Shown: positions 10,903-23,807 of the stretch, piece by piece
Numbering within the stretch: the stretch's first letter is position 1
Layout of the letters: every line of letters begins with the position of its first letter
Assembly (NCBI GenBank): GCA_932294295.1
Contig: OW028575.1
Coordinates: forward strand, 16,806,058 to 16,870,057
Direction of reading: 5' to 3'
Origin: Alitta virens
Taxonomy: Eukaryota > Annelida > Polychaeta > Phyllodocida > Nereididae
DNA: 64,000 nucleotides
Translations under genes and position numbers: made by a program
Notes under the pieces: generated by a model
Told to the model about the DNA's origin: nothing
The model's database searches: none
The model's input: only the letters and a program-made list of their open reading frames with translations

Positions 10903-12666
10903 ATGAAAATGCGACACCACAGCAAATTAACAGTGTCCAGGCGCTTGGAACTGTACAAACCCATGGGAGTGGGTAGACACAAACGCCGAGTTAGACCTGG
11001 ATTCCACCACAACAAAGCCATGTTTGGAGCAGTGTTCCAGCTAGTCTGCGGGGCTGGAGCACTTATCCTGGGAACTATATCAGTCATCACAAACTCTTGG
11101 GGTTATTACTTTGGATGTGGCTTTTGGGGAGGATCATTCTTCATGGCAGCAGGCTTGTGTGGTATTGTCGCATGTATCCGAAAGAATAACACGCCAATCA
11201 CCATATTTGTCGTGTTTTCAGGCATCGCCTTTGTATTGGCTGTTATTATGCTCGCCCTGGCATCTGTGGGGATTTCACAACGCACCCTTCACATTGAACC
11301 GAAAGTGACAAAGGGGTCGTCAGTGGTGGTTCTGGGTTTGCACATGTTTATTGCAGTTATGGAAATTATTTCCTCTGTGACCAGCATAGCAATATGTCTA
11401 CGTGCCATTTGCATGAAACGTCACAGTGATCGGCAGTATGAAATAGCGGTGCAAAGTCCAGTGTCTAGTGAATTTGCACCACAGGCTCCACAAGCAAGGT
11501 CCAATAGTTATGGACAATATGAACTTTGTTCCGATTTTGACACTGAGTTCACTGTATCAGAAGGACTAACTCCCCTTGCTCCGTCATCTCAATTGCCAAC
11601 AACATGTACAGAAGAGTTGCCAATCCTGTCCTCTGTTTTGGACAATAATCTCACTCCTGATGACTCAACGTGCTTGCTGCAAAAATGCACAGAACCAGAC
11701 ACCCTGCTAGACAGTCCAGCAGTGGCCAGCATCACTGCTCAGGAAGAAAATGCTGTCAATGACTTGTTAGAGACCTCTCCGGTAGCTCCTCCTGGCACAC
11801 CACCACCCTCTTACCGACAGGCTGCAAAGCGAAGTACAAGTACAAAAAGCAGTAATAAAATAACTGGCAAAGCAGACAATAAAGGAAAGACTACAGCTTC
11901 AAGAACTCGAAACAACCAGGATACTTCACAAAAGAAACCCATTGCCCCAATAGCCAAGCCCCCAGCAGGTCCGACGCGTAGAAACAGAACAACAAGCGAA
12001 CCTGGAATGAAGAAGTCTGCTTCACAAACGAGCAATAGGAGCATGCAATCAGCTGCATCTCATTCTCGACAGTCATCCCACTCCTCTGTTCGAAGCAGAG
12101 CTGACTCATCATCATCCAGAAAGGATGCTGATGGTGGTTCGCCTGCCAAACACAAACGACCAAGTCACCTGGACATCCCACCAAAAGGAACTTCCAGTCG
12201 CACAAGAGGCCAAGTGCGCTCACGATCTACTCGTCCGAGTGGAGCTGCAGGGTCTCAGCAAACATCTGCAGCCAAATCAGTCGCGAGAGGTGCCAGTCAG
12301 TCCCAGCGCGGAGCACGCACCCCTTCATCAAGGTCTGGTCCTTCTCAAGCCACATCTGGCACTAGCACTCGTGGATTGACCCGATCTGGATCAAGAACAT
12401 CTACATCATCACTTAAAGGAGCAACGGGGACGCAGAAACCTGCACAAGAAAAGAAATCTTCAGAACCTGCTACTTCCACCACTTCAGGATCAGCTGGTAC
12501 AAAATCAACCAGGACCAACCCACCAACTCGATCCGCTACTAGTCAGAGCCGACCTCGACCCGGAAGCACATCTTCTACCGGAGGATCTCGGCCAAGAAAT
12601 CAAGCAGCAAGAGGAGAAGGTTCAAGCGGTCAACCTCAAAGGTCGCCGTTAGACACTCTTTTGTGA
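10903..12666 (+). CDS. MS4A/CD20-like four-pass membrane protein with long Ser/Arg-rich tail, single exon
   Basis: An uninterrupted 587-codon frame from ATG to TGA. Residues 1-39 are basic. Four hydrophobic segments follow at about 41-63, 68-92, 98-124 and 140-170, with short loops. The pattern FQLVCGAGALILG...FWGGSFFMAAG resembles the first two helices of the MS4A/CD20 superfamily. Residues from about 175 to 587 form a cytosolic, low-complexity tail very rich in Ser, Arg, Thr, Pro and Gln. It carries PPPSY at residues 300-304, a PPxY motif that binds WW domains of NEDD4-type ubiquitin ligases. The combination of MS4A-like core, long tail and PPxY recalls ENTREP/FAM189 proteins, but this family link is inferred. 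A second in-frame ATG lies two codons downstream of the first, and another at residue 40 would remove only the basic N-terminus. The lack of introns may mean a retrocopy or simply one large coding exon. Confidence 0.88.
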   Translation: MKMRHHSKLTVSRRLELYKPMGVGRHKRRVRPGFHHNKAMFGAVFQLVCGAGALILGTISVITNSWGYYFGCGFWGGSFFMAAGLCGIVACIRKNNTPITIFVVFSGIAFVLAVIMLALASVGISQRTLHIEPKVTKGSSVVVLGLHMFIAVMEIISSVTSIAICLRAICMKRHSDRQYEIAVQSPVSSEFAPQAPQARSNSYGQYELCSDFDTEFTVSEGLTPLAPSSQLPTTCTEELPILSSVLDNNLTPDDSTCLLQKCTEPDTLLDSPAVASITAQEENAVNDLLETSPVAPPGTPPPSYRQAAKRSTSTKSSNKITGKADNKGKTTASRTRNNQDTSQKKPIAPIAKPPAGPTRRNRTTSEPGMKKSASQTSNRSMQSAASHSRQSSHSSVRSRADSSSSRKDADGGSPAKHKRPSHLDIPPKGTSSRTRGQVRSRSTRPSGAAGSQQTSAAKSVARGASQSQRGARTPSSRSGPSQATSGTSTRGLTRSGSRTSTSSLKGATGTQKPAQEKKSSEPATSTTSGSAGTKSTRTNPPTRSATSQSRPRPGSTSSTGGSRPRNQAARGEGSSGQPQRSPLDTLL

Positions 12667-15600
12667 TAAATGTGAACTGGCAGTGCTAAGCTATGTCTCA
12701 GTTTGTTATGTTTTACTTTTTAAATTATTTTAATTGAATTGTGTTCAAAGTCTAATCAGACCAGTTTCAAATGTAACATGTCTAGATTAAAAATATGAAT
12801 CTCAGCTGTCTGAATTGACTGCAACCTTTTAAACTTTATTTAGGTTATATTTATTTTTATAGCATTGCCATTTACATGCATAATCCTTATTTTCAGTATT
12901 TATATTTTATTTGTAATGGTTCACTTTGAATGCATTCACAATTCACTTTTACAGATCTTCTTTAGGTATAGACCTGTATATTTACATTGGTAGAGGCTAT
13001 CAAGACAGATAATATAACAATTTAATTTTTTGCAGAAAAGTATTGTGATGGTTATGCTGCAGTTTTTAAGCTGATAGTTAATGATATTCAATATTATAGG
13101 ATGAGAGTCTCACAAACAGATATGGAAAGATCTGAATCTTCATCATGACAATACCAGCAGATTTTACTTGCAATGTGTGTGGGTGGGTCACTGCAACAGT
13201 CAGCTTAATGACTGAGAGACATTTGATTCAGTAATGACTCCCAACACTTTCATCCCACAGTTTACTTTGGAGCCATAAATAGAAAATAGTGCATGTATAT
13301 GATATATTTAAAATCTATTTATAAAAATATTTTGCTGTACATAATTTCTTGCTATCAGGTACAAATATTATTATAATAAATACATTCGGGGAGTTGGAAA
13401 AAAGGACATGTAAATGTTGCAACCCACCTTCAGTCTGGTAATTTAACAATAGAAATCATGTTTTGTATGCAGTATGTAATTGAATATAATGAGTAACAAC
13501 CAGCTGAAAATCCTGCCGTTTTAATAACCTTTAAATATTACTTGTTCAGTACTCAGCTTGGGTGTTCATTTGGAAACTACTCGCGTACGAGTGTCCATTT
13601 GTTGATAGTGTCTTTTTTGAGGCGCATAGTACAAAATTTATTTCTCACGGTCACTGCAGCCCAAATTGGTAACTGAGTGAATATGATAACATGTGGCTTA
13701 TATATAAAATTATTATGTGTGCAATGTCAATTCAAAGCAACACCATTGATTGTTTTTGCAGCTGAATTGTGTAATGTTCAGAATGTCCCAATTATCATAC
13801 TGACATCATATAGAGGTTCAAGGGACACCCATTTTGTCTCAATTAGGACACTAGCATGAGTGCCCCTTGTATGTCAAAAAGCACAGTGTGAAATATAGCG
13901 CCAGTACCATTTAGTTGACATGTATAGCAATCTTCTACTGTACAATCAGTTTTGTATTTGTCCCAAAGCCAATTTTTTATGTTCAATTTATAGCCAATGT
14001 TACTATGTGTCTAGTTTTTCAAGTAAATTGTTAGGAGTTTTATTAAGAATAATTGGCAGTTGATATCTGATGCTATTTTCCAAAAATTTATGATTTTACT
14101 TTATGTGTCAGGTATAATCTATTTCTTGTGTTGAAATTATGGGTTTCTTGCTGATGCATAATTTTGAATGTGGAGATAAAATTGTTACGGATCCAATTTT
14201 AATGTAAAAGAGACTTGTAAATATCAGTGTGATGTCTATACCCTGTACTGAGAAAGGAATATCAACTTCAAATGCTTTATTTCAATGGGCCCTGTGGGCA
14301 CTATAAATGATTGACGGTACGTGATTAATGGAAGAAAAAGAGGGTTGTGACAAAAGCACTAATGGTATTTATTGACATTAATGAGATAGATAAAAAATTT
14401 TGATTCAAGTATTCCAGTAATGTACAAAACAAGACATTCAATGTAACACATGGAATCTGGAATCCCAACGGAGTGTATACATGTACATGCAGGCTATAAT
14501 TGTACTCGCAGCTAAATGCATTATACATATTAAACAGGATAACACCAGATTTAAATGAAATTAATACATGTGACAGAGAATAAGATAATCTCATTTGAGA
14601 AACGAAAACAAAAGTAAAGGAAATGCTTTTGCAATTGAGCATAAGCAGGAGACTGAGCATTTGTGTCCTTTGGCTTACATTATGTTATTCTCTCATACAG
14701 TGTGCCTCATTTGGTAGTTTTGGACAAATCCGGCTCCTACTGTCCATAAGTTAGAACTGTAGCACAAAATACACTTATGTATATAGGGAGGAATACAATA
14801 TGTATTATGTTGTGCAATAGATACTCTTAGTACTTAATACAATATGTAAACTGCAGTGAAATGTATGCTCTTAATATTCTGTACCTGTAAAATGTACATA
14901 TGATATGTGTACTTGTGATACTTCCGTGGCACCAGTCTTATTGTGACACGTTATATTGAAAATGAACATTCCTTGTAAGGTTGGTGTTTAAACCCGCATT
15001 CCATCCATACATGGTTATTCCAATTGTCAACTATACTCTCACTGTGACACATATTTATTCCACTTAGTTACTATGTAGTTTTACCATTCCACCCCTTTCT
15101 GTGCTACAAAAATTTGATCTCACAAAGTTGTTTTAGTCTCATTGTTCTATATTTTGTAGTTTTTTTAGTGATATATACATGATGTACTTAAACCTAGTTG
15201 TTTTTAGATTTAATGTGATTACTTATTCATATGCATTTATTCATCTTATACTCAATTGTTTAGATGTTGTGAAATTATCTTGTAATGATAGAGGGAACTA
15301 CATTGCCGTTTTTACAAATGGGAGACTTCATTTGTGTTAGGGAATTGAATAAATGCAGATTTTGCCTCTGTATTTAAGAGAGTGAGTGATAATTGTGGAA
15401 TAGAGCAATGGATTAAACTTTGACATGTAAAAATACAATTATACTATTATAGGCAAGTAAAAGTTAGTTCTGAAAACTAAGAGACATGTGTTATAGAGTT
15501 ACATTTTGTTTTTAATTCTGCAATCTTGCCATTATTTCCTACTACACTAGATTGTGTATATATATATATACATTAAATATGTATTATAATTCTTAAATGT

Positions 15601-16830
15601 ACTGCTTTCAGTGCTTTTGCATTATGCTTTGCTATTTTTACAGCAATTACAGTGTACACTGATGTAGTTCCACTTTTCAAAGACATTTGATAAATTTTAA
15701 TGTAGGCCTAGTACCATAATAACGGTCGGAGGATGTTATTGCAAAGCCAGGAAATATTTAACTGTGTGACCAAAAGCTGTGCATTGACATAATCTGCTAA
15801 TCAAATATCAAATATATTAACCATCCGACAGTATTTCATTAATACTGAATATATGTAGGAAATGTCACTGTTATTGGGCTGAAGTTTTGTCTCCACTTTA
15901 GAAATCATTTAGTAATTGTGACAAATTACTGTTTGGAAATCAAAATGTATTAATTTGTATATCAGCAGGATTGATGTACATGGGAAATATAAATTTAGTA
16001 ATTAGTCATACTAATGTTTTATTCAACATAGAACAGATTCATTCAGCCTATTGTTCAGTTAGTTCATTTGGCAAGTGCATGTATTCGTCATTATATTACG
16101 ACCACATGTATTAGTTTAATGCAACACGAAGGTCACATCTTGATCACAATAGGCTCTGCAAGTTACGATTCGTACATGCGAAAAATCGCGCAAATCGCGC
16201 TATCAACAGCAGCTTTGGCACCAAGCACCCAGTGCAGTGCACTAGCATGGCATAGGAATGCGTGAATATTGGACTTATTACAGACATTTAGTGATAAATA
16301 AACGCCAAAGTAGTTAAGACTGTCATGCCTAAGTATGTGTAAAGTATTGTCAGAGGAAAATAAGCCAGAATTTCTGTGAAATCACGGCGGATATGAGTGA
16401 GGTGAGCGACGGCCGTTTGTTTACATTTTTCCACTGACCATTTACTAAAAATCTAGATGGATTTTGGTCCATTTGTGATTTTCGGGAATAGCTTAGGATG
16501 TCCTTGTGCCACGACAGTTAAAATTATTGCTTTACATGCATTATTCAACAAGTTATCCAGCTTTGTTCTCACCAACCCTATTCATTACTATGGTGCTCGG
16601 CCTGGTTTTGGTTCCGGAAGTAGCCATTTTCTGCTCACCAACGCTGAAGAGTCAGCTTCCACTTGCAGAGCCTATTACATTGAAGCATTGGATGGATTTT
16701 TAAGAAGGGTTTTTAGAGGTTGACTGCATAAAATTTAAATGGTCTGGGTTGTTGTTATCACAATGTCACATGATTGTTGAGTGTATACCTTATTGAAATG
16801 TTTAAAAATGAATAAAATGTTCTTTAATTT
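12667..16830 (+). other. Long 3' flank, probable 3' UTR of the tetraspan gene
   Basis: About 4 kb of AT-rich sequence follows the stop with no coding exon. AATAAA hexamers occur near 13374, near 15347 and at 16811-16816; any could end the transcript, so UTR length is undetermined. A short (TA)n run lies near 15557-15570. A CpG-containing patch at about 16380-16700 has an 88-codon open frame without recognisable features. Confidence 0.4.
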
Positions 16831-17826
16831 AATGTGGTCTATTTATTCTTTCTAATTTTGATGCAGTTCTGTTGTGATAATAAATTGACAGGAAATCATG
16901 ACCCAAAAAAGTGCATTGGAACCTCACCTTGGGTTCATATCATGATGGCTAATGAGAACCAGAGATACCAAGTTCTTAGTGGTGAATGCGCGAGTTTTGG
17001 CTCTTAACAGTTTACATCAAAATGTTAAAGATTTATTCTGGTCCTCATTGCGCGAGTTTCATTAAAATATGAAGAAAATACTGAGACTCACGCCGAATGC
17101 GTGAGACTTTTGGCGTTAGACTTCACATGTCTGTAAGAACTTGTCTCATGTTTTACCATGAAATTACCTACTGAGAGGATCGTCTGGCTGTTTGTCTCTT
17201 TGTGGTCTTATATTATAACATAAGATATTGTCGTGACTTGGTGGGTGGCTGTAAAGCACCAACACAGCGACCCTGGACAATAATGTGCAGGCTTACAAAC
17301 TGACAAGAGACGTTATGGTGACTTTCACAGAAAAAGCCAGGTTAGGGTTAATACTTCGAATTGCTACTGTTGTTTCTTGGTGTGGGCATGGGCACTGTCA
17401 AAAACAAACACTAGAGGGCAGATATATAGAATTAACTGATCAAAAGTGCCATCTTGTGGCAAGTATATATGAGAGAAATGGTGTCCCAACTGATATCAGG
17501 TTGATTTTACACAATGTTCTGAAGTCTGGATAAAATAGCGAAATTGCTAATGATAAACTCAAGATAGTCATTGGCATTCCCGAATCAGGTTGTATTACTT
17601 CAGTTAGGCCGGAGCCCAGCCAATGCCTTCCCCAGGTCTTGGCTGAGCAAATTCAGGTCTCAGAACACTACCATGTATAAATAAAACAAATAGAGATGAT
17701 ACATATTTTAATTTTCAAAGTAATCCATGACAATTGAGGCACCAGATTTTCAACGATACAATTACAAAAAAAGAAACCCCCCAAAAAAACCAATTAACAA
17801 TGTGACAATAGTACCCTTTGGACTCA

Positions 17827-17964
17827 GTACCGTAACGGAGGGTATTCATCAACAGGGCAGGTATTATCGACACCCACATTAGAATGTTACCAATTTTGTT
17901 AACAAACTAATTTAAGCATCGATAATACCTGCCCTGTCGATAATACCATCCTTAACGGTAGTAT
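17827..17964. mobile_element. Short fold-back MITE, arms about 40 bp
   Basis: The left arm contains AACAGGGCAGGTATTATCGA and the right arm TCGATAATACCTGCCCTGT, which pair exactly. Outward the arms continue with mismatches to GTACCGTAACGGAGGG and its partner CCATCCTTAACGGTAGT. The AT-rich loop is about 50 bp. No protein is encoded. Confidence 0.8.
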
Positions 17965-19055
17965 ACTCACAGTATTCATGCAAATGTAAAAAATCTTGCA
18001 TCTCACTTTTGCTTCAATTCATACATTCATAAACTTTGATAAACAAAATGACAGGTGCTCTTACAAAAACAAGCTATAAGTGCATTACAAGATTGAGTAC
18101 ATAATTAACACTATTCATTTCCGGACTTCTCCAAACTGTATACTTGCTACATACATCAGTAACTGCACATCTAAGATCATCACGTTCAGTCCGCCATGTC
18201 AATTGTACATACGGAAACATATAGTATTAAATAAAATCATATATTATATGACTAGCGTTTATCCTTAATTTAACAACAGGCAAAATTTAACTGTTTTTTA
18301 ATATGTGCAGAACATATAAAATCTGGATATAGATGATACATGATACTTTAAAGAAAATGCATAAACCATGTTTGTGCACGATACATAGCGTGTAAGGCAT
18401 ATATATTAGTATCTCCCATGAGCCATTGAATACGTATATATATAATGTAAAAATGCATGCAGAATTACATGGTTACATAATTAATTAATTTACTCATTTC
18501 AGACAAAACCAGCTCGTCCACATATCAGCTGCTAATGGGTGTATGTTTGGTATTAATATCTACATTTACATTCAATTCGCAATTGCCACATGCATCACAT
18601 TTGTTATGTTCAAAAACCGTTAATCTTCACCAAAACAGGCACCTAATTCCTTGATAAATACACACCAAAAATCAACCTGAATTGAAAACATAATAATCAC
18701 AATGACAGTCATAACAATTCTATATATTACTGCAAATTCCAATCATATGCATCTATCTTCATTTGTTTCAAATAGTGAGGATAAAACACTGAAAAAAATC
18801 AATGCAATTACATTATTCTCAGCAACGGAAACTTAGTACAAAGCCATATATAAACCTTCATATCATTTCATTATTCTCATCAAATGATGACAAATTTAGT
18901 CCAATTAAAGAATACAGTTGATGAGGTACAATGTCAGTCAATCGCAGTGCACACTGACATTTCAAGCAGGAATTTGAATGCCACATATTTGACCTTGACA
19001 CTCTCGCAGTCACATGACAGCAGCGGGATATTTTCATTCCAAGCAGCTGTTTGCT

Positions 19056-19502
19056 TTAAGCCCATTGCACACGGGAATCACATATGATGCCATCACATGT
19101 GATGGTATCACAACCCCTTCTTGTGATGCCAGCATAGTGTGCTGCACACGGAGATGGACCCCATGACAGAGTCACAACCCCTCACTAGCTATTATGGAGT
19201 TGTTGCAAACTAGGGTTTGCTGCATTCTAAGTCAAGTCAAAACCCCTCACATCTGATTGGCTATTAGCAGGCCAGGCCCCTGTGATCACGGCATAAACTG
19301 CTGCACACGGGTTTGCATCATGGAAAGTCTCTGATTTCATCATGGATTATCTAGCAGTGCTAGATACCCATGATCTCGTCACAAGTCATATGTGACGCGA
19401 TCATAGTCTGCTGCACACAGGCAAATTTGGTCATGAGAAGGGGTTATGACCAAATCATATGTGATCACAGCATGGAAAAACTCGCGTGTGCAATGGGCTT
19501 AA
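19056..19502. mobile_element. Non-autonomous MITE with TTAA target duplication
   Basis: The 14 bp terminal repeat GCCCATTGCACACG starts at 19060 and its exact complement ends at 19498. Both ends abut TTAA (19056-19059 and 19499-19502), the target duplication typical of piggyBac and Kolobok elements. Inside, the word GCTGCACACGG or close variants and TCACATATGATG-type words recur in both orientations. No transposase frame is present. Confidence 0.88.
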
Positions 19503-20191
19503 GGTCAGTTCCTCAATGAATTGTAACCCCCTGCAGGTAGCACGAAGAGAATTCCTTGCAAGCCAGTCCCATGGGGTACCTGCAGGGGTTGAGATCAATT
19601 TTCAAAATAGCTCTTCCCTCAGTTTTCTTCCAATTTAGTGAACTGGTTAATTTCTGTTCACTGCCACACCTGAAAACACAAGTTTAAGAAAAATAATGAA
19701 AAGCGGGTAAGTAATAATAAGTTAATTGTCAACAATATTTATCAATATTCTTATGTGTATCCAGAACACGTGTCATTAAATTTTATTGCCATATACATAA
19801 AATGGAATCTTAAGATAAGACCACCGCACCATCAAGATAACCAGTTTAGACCAAAACTGCATTCTTGCCAAGGCTCTTTACCTCTCTAATGAGAACTCGA
19901 GGAAACTCCATTAGACGTCATGTGAATCACGGTGAATGTAGGATTCACTGGGCCTGCCCCATCCAATGGGAGTTCCGGATTCACGTGGCAATCAAACAAT
20001 TTGGATTGTTTGTCAAATTATAACACTCATTACCATACAACTCCATTTTTACAGAGTCTGGCGCTTTGCAGGTTATAAAAAAAAACTTTTTTGAATTACC
20101 AAATTTGAAAATATTGGATGAATTATAAAAATTTCTTTGAAATTCTCTCACTGCCCACCAGTACAAACAAGGAACACATGGAAATGTCCAA

Positions 20192-20275
20192 TAGAGATGC
20201 CGTGGTTTAGTGGTTAATGTGCTCACCTGCAAACAGTGAGAGGGTGCAATGGTGCCAAGATCGAGTGAAGACCAC
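20192..20275 (+). repeat. tRNA-derived SINE head
   Basis: GATGCCGTGGTTTAGTGGTTAATGTG-like sequence gives a good polymerase III A box (core TGGTTTAGTGG), and about 45 bp further AAGATCGAGTG is a decayed B box. Spacing fits a tRNA-derived SINE head; it would not fold as a functional tRNA. Confidence 0.5.
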
Positions 20276-21089
20276 TCCTACCTTTAACTATCTCTGGTCA
20301 CAGTACAAAAATAATTAAAGTTATCACTTAGAATAAGAAAGACAATTATTTTTGTGTATAATATTGCCATTTTGGAAGTGTTATATGATGTTATTGACTG
20401 AAACTGGCCCCATCCTTGAAGGCAGTTGTACAGGGGGAGTAAAAGCTGTTCTTGACATAGTCAGTAGCCTTGATCTTATTGTATGCTAACTTGCTAAGTG
20501 CTGTCATGATAACAAATGCATGTGCTTAACTGGACGCAGTTACTTACTTATCTTATCTCTGACCAATTTGATCACAAACAGGGCACTTAAACTGATCATA
20601 TGCAAAATAAACCATCTGATGGCATGCTTTGCAAGCAAAAAAAAATTTCCATTGCTCATAATTATTAAAGTGATAATTAATATAGGATGAAAAAGGCTTT
20701 CCATCTATATGTATGGTTTAGGAAACATTTAACTTCTTATCATTATCATCTCCAATGTACATTAAAATTAGATAAATGGGGTTATCTTTTCCAACAAAAC
20801 TACCTGTATAATTTCGAAATGTAACAACAATTCATATAAAAGGCCAGGAAACAAACTTAATTTAACTAAGCAAGCCATTACCATCAGATTCTGCTACTGC
20901 TCTAGGTCAGTGGAACCCTACAACTAAGACCGCACAATATTATGACCACTTGGATTGCAATCTGATTAAAAAAAAACTAGAGCCTTACGGCGCTGAATCC
21001 AGAAGGAGCTGAGTGTTAGTGCTAGAGTACTACAAAATGGGGCTATATGTTAATTATAAAATGCATTTCTGGACAGGTCTGAAAAGGTG

Positions 21090-21283
21090 GGATCCAATGG
21101 CGTTCTGTCCTGTCGAGAGATGGAGCTACGACCACACCGGTCTTGCTATTGTTTAATGACGTCATCCAACTATAACGTCATCAAATGCACTGATTGACCT
21201 TTTGTTGATGACGTCATTGAACAATTGCGAGACCTGTGTGGTCGTAGCTCCATCTCTCGACAGGACAGAACGCCATTGGATCC
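21090..21283. mobile_element. Long fold-back element, arms about 80 bp
   Basis: The arm from 21090 reads GGATCCAATGGCGTTCTGTC and continues through GGAGCTACGACCACAC. Its reverse complement ends at 21283 with only a few mismatches over about 80 bp. Each arm holds a palindromic TGACGTCA. The loop is about 30-35 bp. The open frame on the minus strand across it is a by-product. Confidence 0.9.
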
Positions 21284-21308
21284 AATTAACAGTGTTTCCC
21301 GCCATTTT

Positions 21309-22020
21309 TGCCGCTTGAACCTAGTTCTTAAATTTGCCACCAGGTGCACTGAGGTGGGTTGCATACAAGGCCAAGAGCCACAAAATACTCATCTTTCCTA
21401 AGAAACGAGCTGAAGAATGGTGCTGCTTTTTAAAGTATACTGAGCTCTATGTGACACTGCTCAGCTTGATCTCTACGGAGGTTATTCATTTGAAACTTTT
21501 TTTGCTCTTTCAGTTCTCATCACCCCCCCCCCCTTTTCTGACAATATCCAGAATTTGCTCCGCAAACCTTGGATTAAGTCAATAACACACTGGTGTGGTG
21601 TCAAAATCACTTTTCTGGCATAACAAAGCCTTGAAAAGTTCAAAACATTGCTCTAAAGTCAACCGGAAGTTGTCGGCGAAATGTAAACAAACAACCTTTA
21701 AGTTTCTGTTCAGTAGGCCTAGTTCTTAAATTCGCCACTGAGGTGGGTTGCACACAAGGCCAAGAGCCACAAAAACAGCAAAATGCCACGAAAATAGCCC
21801 TAATTTAGCATTTTTTAGCAAAATACTGATATCTTTCTAAAAAAAACGAGCCGAATATTTAATCTATATATTTTAAAGTATACTGAGCCCTATGTGACAC
21901 TGTTCAGCTTGATATCCACTAAGCCTATTCATTTGAAAATTTTTCTGAATGTTCCACTCTCTCACATCTCATCCTCTGACAATATCCTGAAGGCTTGCTT
22001 TGCAACCTTCTGGATAAAAA
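21309..22020. repeat. Diverged direct duplication of about 260-300 bp
   Basis: Two copies, about 21309-21580 and 21716-22020, share CTAGTTCTTAAATT, GAGGTGGGTTGC, ACAAGGCCAAGAGCCACAAAA, TTTAAAGTATACTGAGC and CTATGTGACACTG in the same order, with a short insertion in the second copy. They lie just 3' of the TRAF7 stop codon. Confidence 0.75.
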
Positions 22021-22096
22021 ACCTTAAAATTTTAGAAAAGTCTCATGATCACAGTCAATGATATCAAGACCAATCCAGTGGTCCCAAAGGGTGGTC

Positions 22097-22285
22097 TTAA
22101 TTGTGGGTTGCACAGTAACTTGCACTGTGCACTGTGAAAAAGTGAGGAAATTGACAGGTGCAGACCTTCACCATGCTGTCCACTGCTCCAGAGAACAAAC
22201 GCCCCCTGGCGACGACAAGACAAGCTACACTTCCCTCATGCCTTCTCATGGTCTGAGTACACACCAAGTTCTCCAAGCTCCACAC
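22097..22285 (-). CDS. TRAF7: TRAF7, last coding exon (WD40 C-terminus)
   Basis: On the minus strand an acceptor (TTTCAG) precedes GTG TGG AGC. The exon codes 62 residues to TAA at 22097-22099: [20 protein letters not shown], then ...[15 protein letters not shown]. This matches the last WD40 repeat of TRAF7, the RING/WD40 ubiquitin ligase that works with MEKK3 signalling. It joins in phase 0 to the exon at 61753-61884. Two oddities are visible: the final Trp of the family's usual VKVWTC ending is Cys here (TGC), and the frame runs 18 residues past the usual end (QFPHFF...CATHN). Only the C-terminal part of the gene is in the window. Confidence 0.9.
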   Translation of the reverse strand: MWSLENLVCTQTMRRHEGSVACLVVARGRLFSGAVDSMVKVCTCQFPHFFTVHSASYCATHN

Positions 22286-23807
22286 CTGAAATTTAAGAAA
22301 AAATATATAACATTCTGATTCATATTATTCATTTGAAGACAAGATTATATGCAATTTGGATACGCTACACAGCATTGATTTTATTTTTGGATAAAATTCT
22401 TTACTCCTGACACGGATAACAGTTGCAGAAAAAAGTATTCATACAGGTCACAAGTTTGATATATTTCAGGAATAAACTATAGATGTCAATTGAGCAGGAT
22501 TATCAATGCCTGTCACATGGGAGCTCCTGAGAATGTAGTTACAACAGTACCAAATTATGATGAATCAGCCTCCACCATAAACATGATAAAGGCATTTATT
22601 TGTAACTGTACCCAGAGACAAAAGTATTCATACAGCATCTTAGATATGTTGCTATTTACCAGATTTTTACAATTTTTTTTTTTTTTTTAGTGCGATCAGG
22701 TTCTGCAAATCAATGCAACTGATGAACACTCCCTTGCCAAAAATGTGTGCAAGGACTCAAATGTATGCTATGGAGCATTCAATCAAACTGACTGTGGAAG
22801 TGTTGATGGGATTTCACGCTGTTATAAGAAGCTCTGGCCAATCCTAAAGTTTGTTGTGTGCCCAAATAATTGTTTATTCCAGGGAGGATTTTGAAAATTA
22901 AATGTGGTCCACAAGGTATTGTAGCATGTTTTAATTATTTTTATTTATTTGTCCCCTCCCCTTCCACTAGTTCACTGCCTGCTTTGAGCCCAAACTTACA
23001 TAGGTCACATGGTCAGTTGTGATGGGTTGAATGGACTTAGTCAGTTTGATTGAAAGAGCAGTAAGAGACCTAACATCAGATGTCTTTACAGATGGAGGTC
23101 ATGGCTATCCAATGCTAGTACCACAACGCATAACCACGCATGGATTGTAGATCGGGCAAACACTTACTGAAAGTTGCTCACATCTGATAATTTAGATTTT
23201 TGAACAGAAGTAAATCATGCACACAGAGAAGAAATTAAATTCATGGTTTGTCTGGCTGAGACTAATTATACTTTTCTGACCAAAATGACGTAAGAACAGC
23301 ATTCAGAAAAAAATCTGAGCCTTTCCCAAAGTCTTGTATTCTTCCAACAGGGACATATAGTCACTAAAAAATGTATGCAGTAGAGCATAAGTTGGGGTTA
23401 CTTGGCATCAACTGGAACTGGGGGACTCAACATAGTACCAAGTACTGAATGCTCAGGTGTGTTTAAAACATTATGTTGCCTACTGACTAAGATTTGAACG
23501 GACTCAGGCTTAATATGTAAGGAGTAAACAAACCTTACCACCAAACCAAATTATAAGGATACTCTGAAAACACAGGATGTCAACCTAATATACTATGGCC
23601 TTCCCAATCAATTGTCCTGGACTCAAATCACTTATTGGAGACACTATTCAGAATTACAGGCTAAAAGCACCCCTGGAACATAATTGAATTGTCAGAGGTT
23701 GCAGTATGATGAATAATATATGCCATTTTTGGATGTGTGCAGCAACAATATTCAAGGAGTTTTTTTTAACTTTTTGTTTAATTTTCTGGATCCACCCCCT
23801 GCCATGA

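Noticed and set aside
20192..20275. Possible functional tRNA gene
   Set aside because: A box is good but the B box is decayed and acceptor and anticodon stems do not pair; a SINE head is a better reading.
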